Shown: positions 37,208-46,376, counted from the stretch's first letter. The stretch is DNA of 64,000 nucleotides from Acetobacter estunensis (GCF_019083805.1 NZ_JAHRDV010000006.1:183471-247470), one strand, 5' to 3'. Translations and numbers: made by a program. The notes: generated by a model not told the origin, from the sequence alone.

Positions 37208-37834
37208 ATGAAACACACAAACAGACACGCAGACGGTCGTCACCGTCACTCTTTCTTCTCTCCTGAAACCGGTGAAGCCGGTGGTCGCCCAAGGGAGGGG
37301 CGCCCCGAGGGTGGTCTCGGCGGACGTCCTGAGGGACGGGGCCGTGGTCCGCATCATGGACGTGGCGGTCATCGCGGAAAGCGTCTCTTCGATTATGGCG
37401 AACTCCGCCTTCTCATCCTGACCATGATCGCTCAGGAGCCTCGTCATGGGTACGAACTGATCCGCGCCATCGAGGAAAAATTCGGCGGCAGCTACACCCC
37501 CAGCCCCGGTGTCATCTACCCCACGCTCTCTTGGCTCGATGACGCTGGTTATGTCGCCAAAAGTGAGGAAGGCAGCCGCAAGAGCTACCGCATCACGCCG
37601 GAAGGCGAGGCTTTCCTCGTCGCCAACAAGGCTGCTGCGGATGAGGTGCTCTCACGCAGTGTGGGCCGGCAGGGCAAAGGACGGGAGAACGCACCGGCTC
37701 CTGTGATCCGGGCGATGGAAAACCTCAAGCTAGCTATGCGTTTGCGTCTGAGAGAGGGCGATCTGGCGGCTGAGACAGCTGAAAAGATCGCAGCCGCGCT
37801 GGACGCGGCGGCGCAGGCTATCGAGCGTAGCTGA
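37208..37834 (+). CDS. PadR-family regulator with a His-rich N-terminus (YqjI-like)
   Basis: A 208-residue regulator. Residues 1-60 are rich in His, Gly and Arg (KHTNRHADGRHRH, GPHHGRGGHRGKR) and probably bind nickel or another metal, as in E. coli YqjI. The PadR winged helix-turn-helix follows at about 60-140: FDYGELRLLILTMIAQEPRHGYELIRAIEEKFGGSYTPSPGVIYPTLSWLDDAGYV. The final 50 residues are a dimerising helix. E. coli YqjI is nickel-responsive and controls iron-siderophore reduction; the same role here is inferred. An O-methyltransferase gene follows 33 bases downstream, so both may answer to the same signal. Confidence 0.85.
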   Translation: MKHTNRHADGRHRHSFFSPETGEAGGRPREGRPEGGLGGRPEGRGRGPHHGRGGHRGKRLFDYGELRLLILTMIAQEPRHGYELIRAIEEKFGGSYTPSPGVIYPTLSWLDDAGYVAKSEEGSRKSYRITPEGEAFLVANKAAADEVLSRSVGRQGKGRENAPAPVIRAMENLKLAMRLRLREGDLAAETAEKIAAALDAAAQAIERS

Positions 37835-37867
37835 AGCCGGAACGGTTTTATGGAAGCAGGGAGTTGA

Positions 37868-38488
37868 ATGATGGACGAAGCGCTTTCCGCGGTTCTTGAT
37901 ATCTACCACGAACGGATGATGCGTGCGGAGCGGGAAGGACCGCGCGTAGAGCCGCCGGGCGGACGGGACGGTGGGCAGGATCAACGCATGCGCTCCATCG
38001 GACCAGATACGGGGCAGTTGCTCAACATTCTGGCCCGCAGTCTTGCGCATCCCACGATCCTCGAACTTGGAACATCCTTTGGGTATTCCGCCATGTGGTT
38101 GGGGGATGCTGCCCGAGCGAGCGGTGGTCGTCTCATCACGATGGAAGTGCACGATTACAAGTCACGTCATGCGCAGGAGATGGCGGCGCGCGCCGGTCTT
38201 TCGGAACACATCGAGTTCCGTGTCGGTGACGCTGTGCAGCTTATCAACGACGTGGCGGGAAAAGTGGATCTCGTCTTCGTGGATCTGTGGAAGGATCTCT
38301 ACGTTCCCTGTCTGGAAGCGTTTTATCCCAAGCTGGCTCCCGGCGCGATTGTGGTGGCGGACAACATGATCCGTCCCGGCACGGAAGATGTCCGGCGCTA
38401 TGGCCGGGCCATCCGGGAGAAGGCAGGGATTACGAGCGTCCTGCTTCCGGTGGGAACCGGTATTGAGGTCAGCCGCTTCGAAGGCTGA
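37868..38488 (+). CDS. Class I O-methyltransferase (catechol/caffeoyl-CoA type)
   Basis: A 206-residue SAM-dependent O-methyltransferase of the MTB/CCoAOMT family. Motif I is ILELGTSFGYSAMWLGDAA, an E in ITMEVHD binds the SAM ribose, and the metal and catalytic region is DLVFVDLWKDLYVPCLE. The usual substrate is a catechol or hydroxamate-type vicinal diol; which one is not shown. It follows the PadR regulator by 33 bases in one operon and ends before a strong terminator. Confidence 0.86.
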   Translation: MMDEALSAVLDIYHERMMRAEREGPRVEPPGGRDGGQDQRMRSIGPDTGQLLNILARSLAHPTILELGTSFGYSAMWLGDAARASGGRLITMEVHDYKSRHAQEMAARAGLSEHIEFRVGDAVQLINDVAGKVDLVFVDLWKDLYVPCLEAFYPKLAPGAIVVADNMIRPGTEDVRRYGRAIREKAGITSVLLPVGTGIEVSRFEG

Positions 38489-38503
38489 AGCGCATAAAAC
38501 AGC

Positions 38504-38546
38504 CCGGAAGGTTGGCGGAAATGCCGATCTTCCGGATTTTTCGTTT
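38504..38546 (+). terminator. Rho-independent terminator of the PadR operon
   Basis: A 13-bp stem (38504-38516 and 38523-38535, two G-U pairs), 6-base loop and TTTTT at 38537-38541. Confidence 0.85.
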
Positions 38547-38641
38547 CTATTGGATTCGCAACGATTAAGCGGTTGTGAAGTGACTCATCAGCAAAAGTGG
38601 GTTGCTTTTTCGCAAAGACGCCCTTCATAGTGTTGAAAGAC

Positions 38642-38797
38642 GTTCTCAGGGCGGGGTGCAATTCCCCACCGGCGGTAACCGGTTTTTCTCTTGTGAGATG
38701 GATCGGAAGCCCGCGAGCGCCTTCCTCGTCTGGGGAGGGGTCAGCAGATCCGGTGTGATTCCGGAGCCGACGGTATAGTCCGGATGAGAGAGAGCGG
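38642..38797 (+). promoter_or_regulatory. FMN riboswitch (RFN element)
   Basis: The segment starts with CAGGGCGGGGTGCAATTCCCC and CCGGCGGTAA and ends with the conserved AGTCCGGATGAGAGAGAGC, with GGATCGGAAGCCCGCGAGCG and CAGCAGATCCGGTG in between: all the conserved blocks of the FMN aptamer in order. It precedes ribD by 96 bases and would shut down the operon when FMN is plentiful. The expression platform was not resolved by eye. Confidence 0.95.
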
Positions 38798-38892
38798 CGG
38801 TGAACAATGCAGGCGCACATGGTGTGTCCTGTGTGAGCAACCGTATGTCTGCCCTGAGTCGACGTGTGCGTGTCGTATGGCGGACGAGGTTG

Positions 38893-39939
38893 ATGGCCGG
38901 TCGTTCAGAGTATCAGCAGATAAGTGAAGCCTTCCACGCAGCGGTTGGAGAGGCGTGTCGCTTCGTCGGCGCGACAGCTCCCAATCCGCCCGTTGGTTGC
39001 GCCCTGCTCGATGCGGACGGCCAGATCCTCGCTGTTGCGGCGCATCATCGCGCTGGCACGTTCCATGCCGAGGCGCGCGCGCTTCATGAGTGCGCGCAGC
39101 GTGGTCTGACGGATCGGATCGTCACGGCGATTGTCACCCTCGAGCCCTGCAATCACACCGGCCGCACGCCTCCTTGTGCGGAAGCGCTGCTCGCAACGCC
39201 TGTGAAAACGGTCTGGATTGCCTGCGCCGATCCCAACCCGCAGGTGACGGGCGGCGGAGCGGCGCGGCTTGAAGCGGCTGGCCGCGCGGTGCGCTGGCTG
39301 GCGCGCGAACACACGCATCTGCCCGATGGCGAACACTTGTTGGCGCAGTGCCGCGGGCTGATCGCCCCCTTTATCCGGTGGAGCACGCAGGGGCGCACAT
39401 GGCTCACCGTCAAGCAGGCGGTGGATGAGCGTGGCGGCATGATTCCTCCTGTCGGGCGCACAACCTTTACTTCTCCAGTGGCTCTCGATCTGGCGCATCG
39501 ACTGCGTCGCGCCACGGATGCCGTGGTGACGGCAGGCGGCACGGTCCGTGCCGATCTGCCCGGTCTGAATGTGCGGCGTGTGAGCGATCATGCCGAGCGC
39601 AGAAAGAGGGTGCTGGCCGTGTGTTCGCGCACGCAGAAAGTGCCTTCTGCGTGGCTGGAGCAGGCGGAAAAGACCTTCGATGTGATCTTCCTCAATGATG
39701 TCAGGGATATTCCGCAGCGTCTGGCCGAAGTCGGTGCGCTGTGGGCGCTTGTGGAGGCCGGGCCTGAACTGCTTGCGACCCTGCGGGAGCAGGACGTGTG
39801 GGACGACTGGCTGACGATTGGCGTGCAGCCAGACGGAAGCGAGAGATTTTCAGTCGAACAGCGTCATGCGGACACGCCGCTGACCCTGTTCGGGGAACTG
39901 GCCGGGGCGCATGCGCCTGTCGCGCCGGTCTTGGTGTGA
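38893..39939 (+). CDS. ribD: Bifunctional riboflavin deaminase/reductase
   Basis: A 348-residue enzyme for the second and third steps of riboflavin synthesis. The N-terminal deaminase domain has NPPVGC near 31-36, the zinc motif H58-A-E60 and P-C86 and C95 (EPCNHTGRTPPC). The C-terminal reductase domain follows (WLTVKQAVDERGGMI, VVTAGGTVRADLPGLNVR). ATG 38893 was chosen because GACGAGG lies before it; an in-frame ATG at 38800 lies inside the riboswitch region. It is the first gene of the rib operon, directly under the FMN riboswitch. Confidence 0.95.
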   Translation: MAGRSEYQQISEAFHAAVGEACRFVGATAPNPPVGCALLDADGQILAVAAHHRAGTFHAEARALHECAQRGLTDRIVTAIVTLEPCNHTGRTPPCAEALLATPVKTVWIACADPNPQVTGGGAARLEAAGRAVRWLAREHTHLPDGEHLLAQCRGLIAPFIRWSTQGRTWLTVKQAVDERGGMIPPVGRTTFTSPVALDLAHRLRRATDAVVTAGGTVRADLPGLNVRRVSDHAERRKRVLAVCSRTQKVPSAWLEQAEKTFDVIFLNDVRDIPQRLAEVGALWALVEAGPELLATLREQDVWDDWLTIGVQPDGSERFSVEQRHADTPLTLFGELAGAHAPVAPVLV

Positions 39940-39946
39940 GGAACAG

Positions 39947-40549
39947 ATGTTTTCAGGAATTATCGAGCATCTTGGAAAGGTCGCGGCGGTGCGAGAGGGC
40001 GAGGCATCTCGTGTTCTCGACATCGACACAGGCCTGACCGATGTGGCTCTGGGTGAGAGCATTGCCGTGAATGGCGTCTGCCTCACCGCGACCGAGTTCG
40101 ACGCACATGGACGTGTCCAGTTTTTCGTCAGCGCTGAGACGCTGGACCGAACGGCGCTTGGTCGTCTGAAAGAAGGCGACCGCGTCAATCTGGAGCGGGC
40201 CGTCACGCCGACCACACGACTGTCCGGGCACATTGTGCAGGGTCATGTGGACGGTCTGGCGACATTCCGCTCCACCGAAATGGTGGGAGACGCACGGCGG
40301 CTAGTCATGAGTGTGCCGAGCGCGTTGCGCCGCTATCTGGTCGAGAAGGGATCGATCACGCTCGACGGTATCAGCCTGACGCTGAACGCCGTGGGTGAGC
40401 CGGAGGGTGAAGATTTCACCATCGAGCTGATGATCATTCCGCACACCTGGGAATACACCACGTTGGGCTCGCTCTTGCCGGGTGATCCGGTAAATGTCGA
40501 GGTGGACGTAATTGCGAAATATGTGGAGAGCGTATGTCGGTATCGGTGA
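39947..40549 (+). CDS. ribE: Riboflavin synthase alpha chain
   Basis: A 200-residue protein of two similar lumazine-binding barrels: MFSGIIEHLGKVAAV opens the first and SGHIVQGHVDGLATF the second. It makes riboflavin from two molecules of 6,7-dimethyl-8-ribityllumazine. ATG 39947 follows GTGAGGAACAG and is 7 bases after the ribD stop; its own stop lies 15 bases inside ribBA. Confidence 0.95.
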   Translation: MFSGIIEHLGKVAAVREGEASRVLDIDTGLTDVALGESIAVNGVCLTATEFDAHGRVQFFVSAETLDRTALGRLKEGDRVNLERAVTPTTRLSGHIVQGHVDGLATFRSTEMVGDARRLVMSVPSALRRYLVEKGSITLDGISLTLNAVGEPEGEDFTIELMIIPHTWEYTTLGSLLPGDPVNVEVDVIAKYVESVCRYR

Positions 40550-41862
40550 TGAACGAAATGCCTCTCCCGCTGAAGCGGGCGGTTGAGGCCATTCGGGACG
40601 GTCGCATGGTCATCATGGTGGATGACGAGGACCGTGAGAACGAGGGCGATCTGGTCATGGCGGCCGAGTTCATGACGCCCGAGGCGATGAACTTCATGGT
40701 CACGCATGGGCGCGGTCTGGTGTGCCTGCCGCTCACAGCTGAGCGCGTGGAGCGGCTCGGCCTGCCGATGATGGTGAAGAACAACACCGCGCCCCGTGGC
40801 ACGGCCTTCACGGTATCCATTGAGGCGCGCGACGGCGTGACCACCGGCATCTCGGCGCATGATCGTGCGCGTACCGTGCAGGCGGCCGTCGCCCCGGACG
40901 CCACGGCGGCCGATCTGGTCTCGCCCGGCCATATCTTTCCGCTACGGGCGGCACCCGGTGGTGTGGTGGAACGCAACGGTCATACCGAAGGCTCCATCGA
41001 CATTGCGCGTCTGGCCGGATGCGCGCCATCGGCGGTGATCTGTGAGATTATGAGCAAAGATGGCACGATGGCGCGTCGCCCGGAGCTGGAAATGTTCGCG
41101 CGAGAACATGATCTGCCCATCGTGTCGATTGCTGAACTGGTGGAGTGGGTGCGCACACACGGCCTCGACCCTGTGGTGGGCAAGACTGTTCAGGCCGCTG
41201 TTGCTCAAACCGTACCCGCGGCAGGCGCGGTTGTGGCGGAACTGGCGGAAGCGTCCCTACCAAGCGTCTATGGCGGCGAGGATCTGGTAGTGCATGCCTT
41301 CCGTGACGAAAAAGGCGTGGAGCATGTGGCGCTTGTAAAAGGTAATCCGACGGCGAAGGAGGCTGTGCCACTGGTGCGGATGCATTCCGAATGTGTGACG
41401 GGTGATGCCCTTGGCTCCATGCGCTGCGATTGCGGCGATCAGCTTCACACGGCGCTGCGTCGGATTGGCGAAGCCGAGAGTGGTGTGCTGCTCTATGTGC
41501 GCGGCCACGAAGGACGCGGCATCGGGTTGGGCAACAAGATCCGGGCCTATGCTCTTCAGGATCAGGGGTTGGATACGATCGACGCCAACCATCATCTCGG
41601 GTTTGCCACCGATGAGCGTGACTGGGCGGCTGCGGGCGCGATCCTGCGCGATCTTGGCATCACCACGCTTGATCTGATGACGAACAATCCCGCCAAGGTG
41701 CAGGCGCTGCAAAAGCAAGGTTTTACCGTGCGTGAGCGCGTTGGCGTGGAAATTACTCCCAACCGGTTCAACCGCGCCTATCTGGAGGCCAAGCGTCAGC
41801 GCATGGGCCATGCCTTGCGGGCGGATTCGGTCACTCCTTCTTCAAATAAGGTCACATCATGA
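40534..41862 (+). CDS. ribBA: Bifunctional DHBP synthase / GTP cyclohydrolase II
   Basis: A 442-residue fusion. The N-terminal 3,4-dihydroxy-2-butanone-4-phosphate synthase domain (about 1-205) has VDDEDRENEGDLVMAAE at 29-45 and TGISAHDRARTV. The C-terminal GTP cyclohydrolase II domain (about 225-430) has the zinc cysteines C287 (HSECVTGD), C298 and C300 (RCDCGDQLH) and the RGHEGRGIGLGNKIRAYALQ loop. Both activities feed riboflavin synthesis from ribulose-5-phosphate and GTP. The start overlaps ribE by 16 bases and the stop overlaps ribH as ATGA. Confidence 0.95.
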   Translation: MSVSVMNEMPLPLKRAVEAIRDGRMVIMVDDEDRENEGDLVMAAEFMTPEAMNFMVTHGRGLVCLPLTAERVERLGLPMMVKNNTAPRGTAFTVSIEARDGVTTGISAHDRARTVQAAVAPDATAADLVSPGHIFPLRAAPGGVVERNGHTEGSIDIARLAGCAPSAVICEIMSKDGTMARRPELEMFAREHDLPIVSIAELVEWVRTHGLDPVVGKTVQAAVAQTVPAAGAVVAELAEASLPSVYGGEDLVVHAFRDEKGVEHVALVKGNPTAKEAVPLVRMHSECVTGDALGSMRCDCGDQLHTALRRIGEAESGVLLYVRGHEGRGIGLGNKIRAYALQDQGLDTIDANHHLGFATDERDWAAAGAILRDLGITTLDLMTNNPAKVQALQKQGFTVRERVGVEITPNRFNRAYLEAKRQRMGHALRADSVTPSSNKVTS

Positions 41863-42341
41863 GCACACGTTCTCCGGACTCTATTCCTTCGCAGCACCTC
41901 TCGCCCGCGCCGCGTCTGGCGTTGGTGGTCAGCCGTTTCAATGAAGACGTGACGGGCGGGTTGCGTCGCGGGTCCATCGAGTGGCTGGGCGAGCACGGAA
42001 TCGAGGTGGCTTCGGGTGATGTGTTCCTCGCGCCGGGCGCATTCGAACTTCCGTTGCTGGCGCAGGCGCTGGCCAAGACCGGCAAGTATGAAGGCGTGGT
42101 CTGCCTTGGGTGTGTCATCAAGGGTGACACGGCGCATTTCGAGTTCATCAGCCTTGGCGCGACGGTGGGCATCCAGCAGGCGTCGCTGGCCACAGAGACG
42201 CCGATCGCCTTCGGTATTCTTACGACCTACACCGAGGAGCAGGCGGTTTCGCGCTCACGCGAAGATGTGCACAACAAGGGGCGTGAGGCAGCGGCGGCCT
42301 GCGTCGAATCCATTGCGCTTCTACGGCAGATTCGCGGCTGA
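41859..42341 (+). CDS. ribH: 6,7-dimethyl-8-ribityllumazine synthase
   Basis: A 160-residue lumazine synthase that joins the DHBP and pyrimidinedione products. VVSRFNEDVTGGL gives the pyrimidine site, LAPGAFELPLLAQALAKTGKYEGVVCLGCVIKGDTAHFEFI the core strands with the phosphate loop, and FGILTTYTEEQAVSRS the end. It closes the rib operon; nusB, often next in this cluster, is not adjacent. Start overlaps the ribBA stop by 4 bases. Confidence 0.95.
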   Translation: MSTRSPDSIPSQHLSPAPRLALVVSRFNEDVTGGLRRGSIEWLGEHGIEVASGDVFLAPGAFELPLLAQALAKTGKYEGVVCLGCVIKGDTAHFEFISLGATVGIQQASLATETPIAFGILTTYTEEQAVSRSREDVHNKGREAAAACVESIALLRQIRG

Positions 42342-42444
42342 AATACGGGCGAATAAGGCGTGCGGGAGGGTTTGACGCCGCGTGCGGGATACCTTATGTT
42401 CCCGCCCGCACTGCCTCGTCAGGGTTTGTATGTCGGGGATTTGC

Positions 42445-42536
42445 GGAGGGGTGGCCGAGAGGCTGAAGGCGGCGGTTTGCTAAACCGTTATACCGGGAAA
42501 CTGGTATCGTGGGTTCGAATCCCATCCCCTCCGCCA
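42445..42536 (+). tRNA. tRNA-Ser (anticodon GCT)
   Basis: A 92-base tRNA with a long variable arm, typical for serine. The acceptor stem GGAGGGG (42445-42451) pairs with CCCCTCC, the anticodon loop TTTGCTAA shows GCT, the T-arm is GTGGGTTCGAATCCCAT and CCA is encoded at the end (42534-42536). It reads AGC/AGU codons. A low-GC polysaccharide block starts just downstream. Confidence 0.97.
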
Positions 42537-42690
42537 TTTTCAAAACATCCAATATAAATACAGGCATTATCTGTTAATCCAGAATGTTCTCTGTCATGGA
42601 CGCAGGGTTTTCTGGACGCTAGACAGAAAGAATATCAGCGTGGGTTCGTACGCGCTGATCTGTTGGCATAAAACAGATGGAACCGCCTTG

Positions 42691-43557
42691 ATGAACAAAC
42701 CGCGCAGCCTCATGGACTATGATTTGCTGGTTCCGTTTGTTGAGGAAGGTGAGACAATCCCAAAAATTGTTCATCATATTTATTTTTGTGGCACGATTCC
42801 CGAGGTTTATCGACGCTACATCAATCAGATGAAGGCGAATAATCCTGATTACGAGTTCCGTCAGTATGACGAAGCCAGCGCGCGAGCGTTCATTCTCAAA
42901 TATTACAGCCCTGAGGTGCTGGCTTATTATGAGCGCATCAATCCGGAATATGCGGCGGCACGATCGGATTTTTTGCGGTATCTGCTCATTTACGCGGTGG
43001 GCGGGCTGTATTTCGATGTGAAAAGCGGAATCGAAGGAAAGATCGACGCTTCCATTTCGGGGGATGAAGGTTTCATCCTCACGCAATGGCAGAATCAACC
43101 GGGGCAACCTGACGAAGGAGTGGGGCTCCGTAAGGCCGTTCCCATTCCCGGTGGCGAGTATCAACAATGGCACGTCATCGGGTGTAAGGGGCATCCGTTT
43201 CTAAGGGCTGTCATCCCCGCCATGTTGAAAGCGGTGGATGATTATCGTCCATGGACGCATCTGACGGGGCGCATCGGTGTGCTGAACGTGACCGGTCCGA
43301 TTATGTATTCAAATACGATCTACCCCTTGGTCAGCCGCTATCGGCACAAATTGTATCGTTATGACCGGGATATTCACCTGATTTACGCCATAACAGGGCG
43401 AGATAATCATGTTGATGGGCGGCATTATTCCGTCAACCGGAATTCAGTTGTGGTGTTGCCGCTGCATCTGAAGGTTGCCTTCTTCCTGTACCGGGTCTGG
43501 TTGAACCTGAAGTGGCGGTTGAATGGGAAGAAGGCGTTTGTTCATCCGGATTATTGA
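42691..43557 (+). CDS. Glycosyltransferase with GT32/OCH1-type sugar-binding DxD region
   Basis: A 288-residue glycosyltransferase. IPKIVHHIYFCGTIPEVYRRYINQMKANNPDYEFRQYDE is the usual opening of the GT32/capsular-polysaccharide group, and ARSDFLRYLLIYAVGGLYFDVKSGIEG carries the nucleotide-sugar site, here DVK rather than the common DTD. It would add a hexose to a surface glycan. Start ATG 42691 was chosen because the family match begins soon after; a GTG at 42640 is in frame. It converges on a GT2 gene and lies next to the tRNA-Ser gene. Confidence 0.83.
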   Translation: MNKPRSLMDYDLLVPFVEEGETIPKIVHHIYFCGTIPEVYRRYINQMKANNPDYEFRQYDEASARAFILKYYSPEVLAYYERINPEYAAARSDFLRYLLIYAVGGLYFDVKSGIEGKIDASISGDEGFILTQWQNQPGQPDEGVGLRKAVPIPGGEYQQWHVIGCKGHPFLRAVIPAMLKAVDDYRPWTHLTGRIGVLNVTGPIMYSNTIYPLVSRYRHKLYRYDRDIHLIYAITGRDNHVDGRHYSVNRNSVVVLPLHLKVAFFLYRVWLNLKWRLNGKKAFVHPDY

Positions 43558-43585
43558 AGGTAAGGTTTTAAGAATTCTAGTATTA

Positions 43586-44668
43586 TTATGATGTGAGGCT
43601 CTTCTTAAGATTCCTTATTGTCGCTCGTGCAGCAAGTTTGGGCTGTTTCAGTGCTATGGCCATAAGAATGGCTTCGCGCCTCTGTCCGCTGTTCCATAAG
43701 CGCGTCATTTCCATGATAGCGCCTTCGGAAATGGCAGGATTATCGGCGAGAGCAGTTCTGATAAATATCAAGTCTTCTTTACTGGCTGATGTTGCTCGCA
43801 TCTTGCAAAGCTCAAGAAATTTGGCTGCGCACGCTGTTTGAAGCCATTTTTTTTCATTTTCTGTCAGTTGTTGTCCAGCCCGGTCAAGAATATCTCGCCA
43901 GTTTTCGGCTTCGCTTAAGGTGGTCATGAAATCATGAGTGAAAGAAATATCCGCATAATTGTTTAATCTACGTTGTTCGGAAATGGCTGCAAGTTGAGAC
44001 CATACGGCTGATTGTCGCATGTTCTTTTTTGATCCGGATGTCGTTGAGTTTCCATGGATACGATAGGTTCCAAGGACTTCTGGTAAGACATGCAGGCGAC
44101 CTACGGCCCGCAGACGCCAATACAAATCGGTATCTTCTGAACTGCGCAGATATCGATAACCACCGATAGCATGGAGACTGTCGGCGCGTAACATAAGAAA
44201 TGGCTGTGAGATATAAGGCTCTACTGCTGGAAAAGAATAAGGGTCAGTTGTATCCAAAGGATATGTGTATGGAGCACGTGGTATTGCGTGACCTTTTTCA
44301 TCTATCAAGTCAATATAACAGCTTACTGCGACGCAATCTTCATTCTCTTTAACATAAGTCAGTTCTTTTTCAAAGCGCAAAGGATGAGAGATGTCATCTC
44401 CATCATGCCTAGCGATAAAGGGAGCGGAACAATATTGTAAGCCTGTTGTCAGAGCCGATACGATGCCAGCATTTTTTTGATAAAAATAGAATATGCGAGG
44501 GTCATTTTCGGCTTCTTTTTGAATTATTTTTGCTGTTTGATCTGTTGATCCATCATCCACGATAATAATGCGAATATCCTGAATTGATTGTCCCTGAATG
44601 CTTTGCAGTGTTTCTAAAATATAGGACTCACAGTTATACACAGACATTAAAACATCAATCTCTGACAT
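43586..44668 (-). CDS. Glycosyltransferase family 2 protein
   Basis: A 360-residue glycosyltransferase of family 2. The N-terminal GT-A domain has IDVLMSVYNCESYILETLQSI and VDDGSTDQT with D38/D39, the DxD-like RHDGDD with D89, D91 and D92, and a substrate-side IGGYRYLRSSEDTDLYWRL. The C-terminal third is helical. It is of notably lower GC than the core genes and likely acts in exopolysaccharide or O-antigen assembly with the convergent GT32 and the divergent flippase. Confidence 0.9.
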   Translation of the reverse strand: MSEIDVLMSVYNCESYILETLQSIQGQSIQDIRIIIVDDGSTDQTAKIIQKEAENDPRIFYFYQKNAGIVSALTTGLQYCSAPFIARHDGDDISHPLRFEKELTYVKENEDCVAVSCYIDLIDEKGHAIPRAPYTYPLDTTDPYSFPAVEPYISQPFLMLRADSLHAIGGYRYLRSSEDTDLYWRLRAVGRLHVLPEVLGTYRIHGNSTTSGSKKNMRQSAVWSQLAAISEQRRLNNYADISFTHDFMTTLSEAENWRDILDRAGQQLTENEKKWLQTACAAKFLELCKMRATSASKEDLIFIRTALADNPAISEGAIMEMTRLWNSGQRREAILMAIALKQPKLAARATIRNLKKSLTS

Positions 44669-44872
44669 GGCCCTTCCTCCTTTCGATGTGGTGTTGTGAT
44701 AGCTTTAATAAGCTTGAAAATCGATCATGGTGTGCAGGATTTTCGCATGAAGGCCTTTTTCTGTCGCGAGAAACATGGTGATTTAATTCCTTGGTGAGTG
44801 GTTAATTTAGATAGGAGTGATGATGAGACAGGTGCAGGCTGAGAGGTGCCTCTTAATCGTGCGGTCTGCGTC

Positions 44873-46366
44873 ATGACGATGCCAACGGCTAAATCAGGGA
44901 GTGTGGGCAAAGCGGCAACCAGTGGATTTCTTTGGCTGGTCATGCAAAGCTTTGCCGCGAGAGGTATCGGTTTTTTCTCTCAGCTGATCCTTGCCCGCCT
45001 ATTGCTGCCGGAAGATTTTGGGGCCATCGGATTGGCCTTTACGGTAACGACTATTGCAAATTCTCTCATTGGTTTTGGTATCGATGAGGTTTTATTGCAG
45101 CGTCAAAAATCTATTCCTTTATGGGAAGCGCCTGCCTTCTGGTTGAGTTTTATCATCAGCGTGGTGGGGATGCTCGGTATGTGCGCAATGGCACCCGTTG
45201 CCGCCTATTGGTACCACTCGCCAGAACTTAGCGGTTTGATTATAGCCATGGCATTGGCCACGCCTTTAAGAGCGTTGGCGACCGTACCCGCCGCCCGAAT
45301 TCGTGCGGAGATGGATTTCCGTTTTCTTGCGACATATAATACTTTTGATATTCTGGCTTTGCAGATATTGACTATTGTGCTCGCGGCGTTGGGCTTCAAA
45401 GCCTATGCTTTCGCCCTTCCTTTCCCTATTGTTGGGCTATTGCGCGCCATCTGGTTCTGGAGACGTTCTGCTCCAAAAATTGGCCGAAGTTTCCGGCGCG
45501 TACAGGTGGAGTATTTATTCGGCAATAGTACTCTTGTTTTGCTCAGTAGAACCTTGATTGAATTCGTAAATCAAGGTGACTATATAGTATTGGGATTGAT
45601 CGCATCGAAAACAGCCGTTGGCTATTACTTTTTTGCCTTTCGTTTTGCGGCGCAACCCGTGCGGATGCTGGCGGGTAATGTTAGTAATGTAGTCTTCCCA
45701 GCCTTGGCTCAGTTTCGTAATGATCCGCCTCGTCAGGTTGAAGCCGTGATCCGGGCCTGTCGACTGTTAGGCTATCTGGTCATGCCATTTTGTTTCTTGC
45801 AGGCGGCCCTCGCAAAACCTGGGCTTCACTTGCTTTTTGGTGAACGGTGGATGGCGGCCGTTCCTTATGTTGTAATTTTAAGTATTGGACTGCCTTTTGA
45901 TGCTCTGAGTTGGATTACTGGCGCTCTTTTGAGTGCCCGTCGTGAGTTTTCACGAAGCTTTTTCTACATGCTTGCTGCTGCTCCAATTTTCTACGCATTG
46001 GTAATAGGGGGCGGATGGTTGGACGGCGTCATGGGGGTCGCTCTGGCCGTTGCGATTTATTATTTCACATGGCCCCCCGCCACCTCGTATCTCGTCCTGA
46101 TGAGAAACGGTGTGAAGTGGACAACTGTCGCGGAATTCTACTTTATGCCCGCCTTCTTCGCGACCGTGGCAGCTGCCTTTGGTCTGCTCGCTGCACAAAT
46201 CCCCGGCATCCGCGCCACGGACTTCGGTCAGTGCATGGCCATTGGCGTGGTCATGTGTGCGGCGTATGTCGGTCTTCTCGCGCTCTTCCGGCGCGACATG
46301 CTGCATGAGATTCTCAAGCGCTTTTCCGGTGTTGGCGGCAAGTTTCGTCGTAAGAGAGCGGCGTGA
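44873..46366 (+). CDS. Polysaccharide flippase (Wzx/MOP superfamily)
   Basis: A 497-residue inner-membrane protein with about 12-14 hydrophobic helices. FLWLVMQSFAARGIGFFSQLILARLLLPEDFGAIGLAF is the typical opening of polysaccharide-transport flippases. It would move lipid-linked sugar units across the membrane for O-antigen or exopolysaccharide. ATG 44873 was chosen over GTG 44846. It is divergent from the GT2 gene; the sequence shows low GC and a hairpin follows it. Confidence 0.9.
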   Translation: MTMPTAKSGSVGKAATSGFLWLVMQSFAARGIGFFSQLILARLLLPEDFGAIGLAFTVTTIANSLIGFGIDEVLLQRQKSIPLWEAPAFWLSFIISVVGMLGMCAMAPVAAYWYHSPELSGLIIAMALATPLRALATVPAARIRAEMDFRFLATYNTFDILALQILTIVLAALGFKAYAFALPFPIVGLLRAIWFWRRSAPKIGRSFRRVQVEYLFGNSTLVLLSRTLIEFVNQGDYIVLGLIASKTAVGYYFFAFRFAAQPVRMLAGNVSNVVFPALAQFRNDPPRQVEAVIRACRLLGYLVMPFCFLQAALAKPGLHLLFGERWMAAVPYVVILSIGLPFDALSWITGALLSARREFSRSFFYMLAAAPIFYALVIGGGWLDGVMGVALAVAIYYFTWPPATSYLVLMRNGVKWTTVAEFYFMPAFFATVAAAFGLLAAQIPGIRATDFGQCMAIGVVMCAAYVGLLALFRRDMLHEILKRFSGVGGKFRRKRAA

Positions 46367-46376
46367 TATTTGAATG

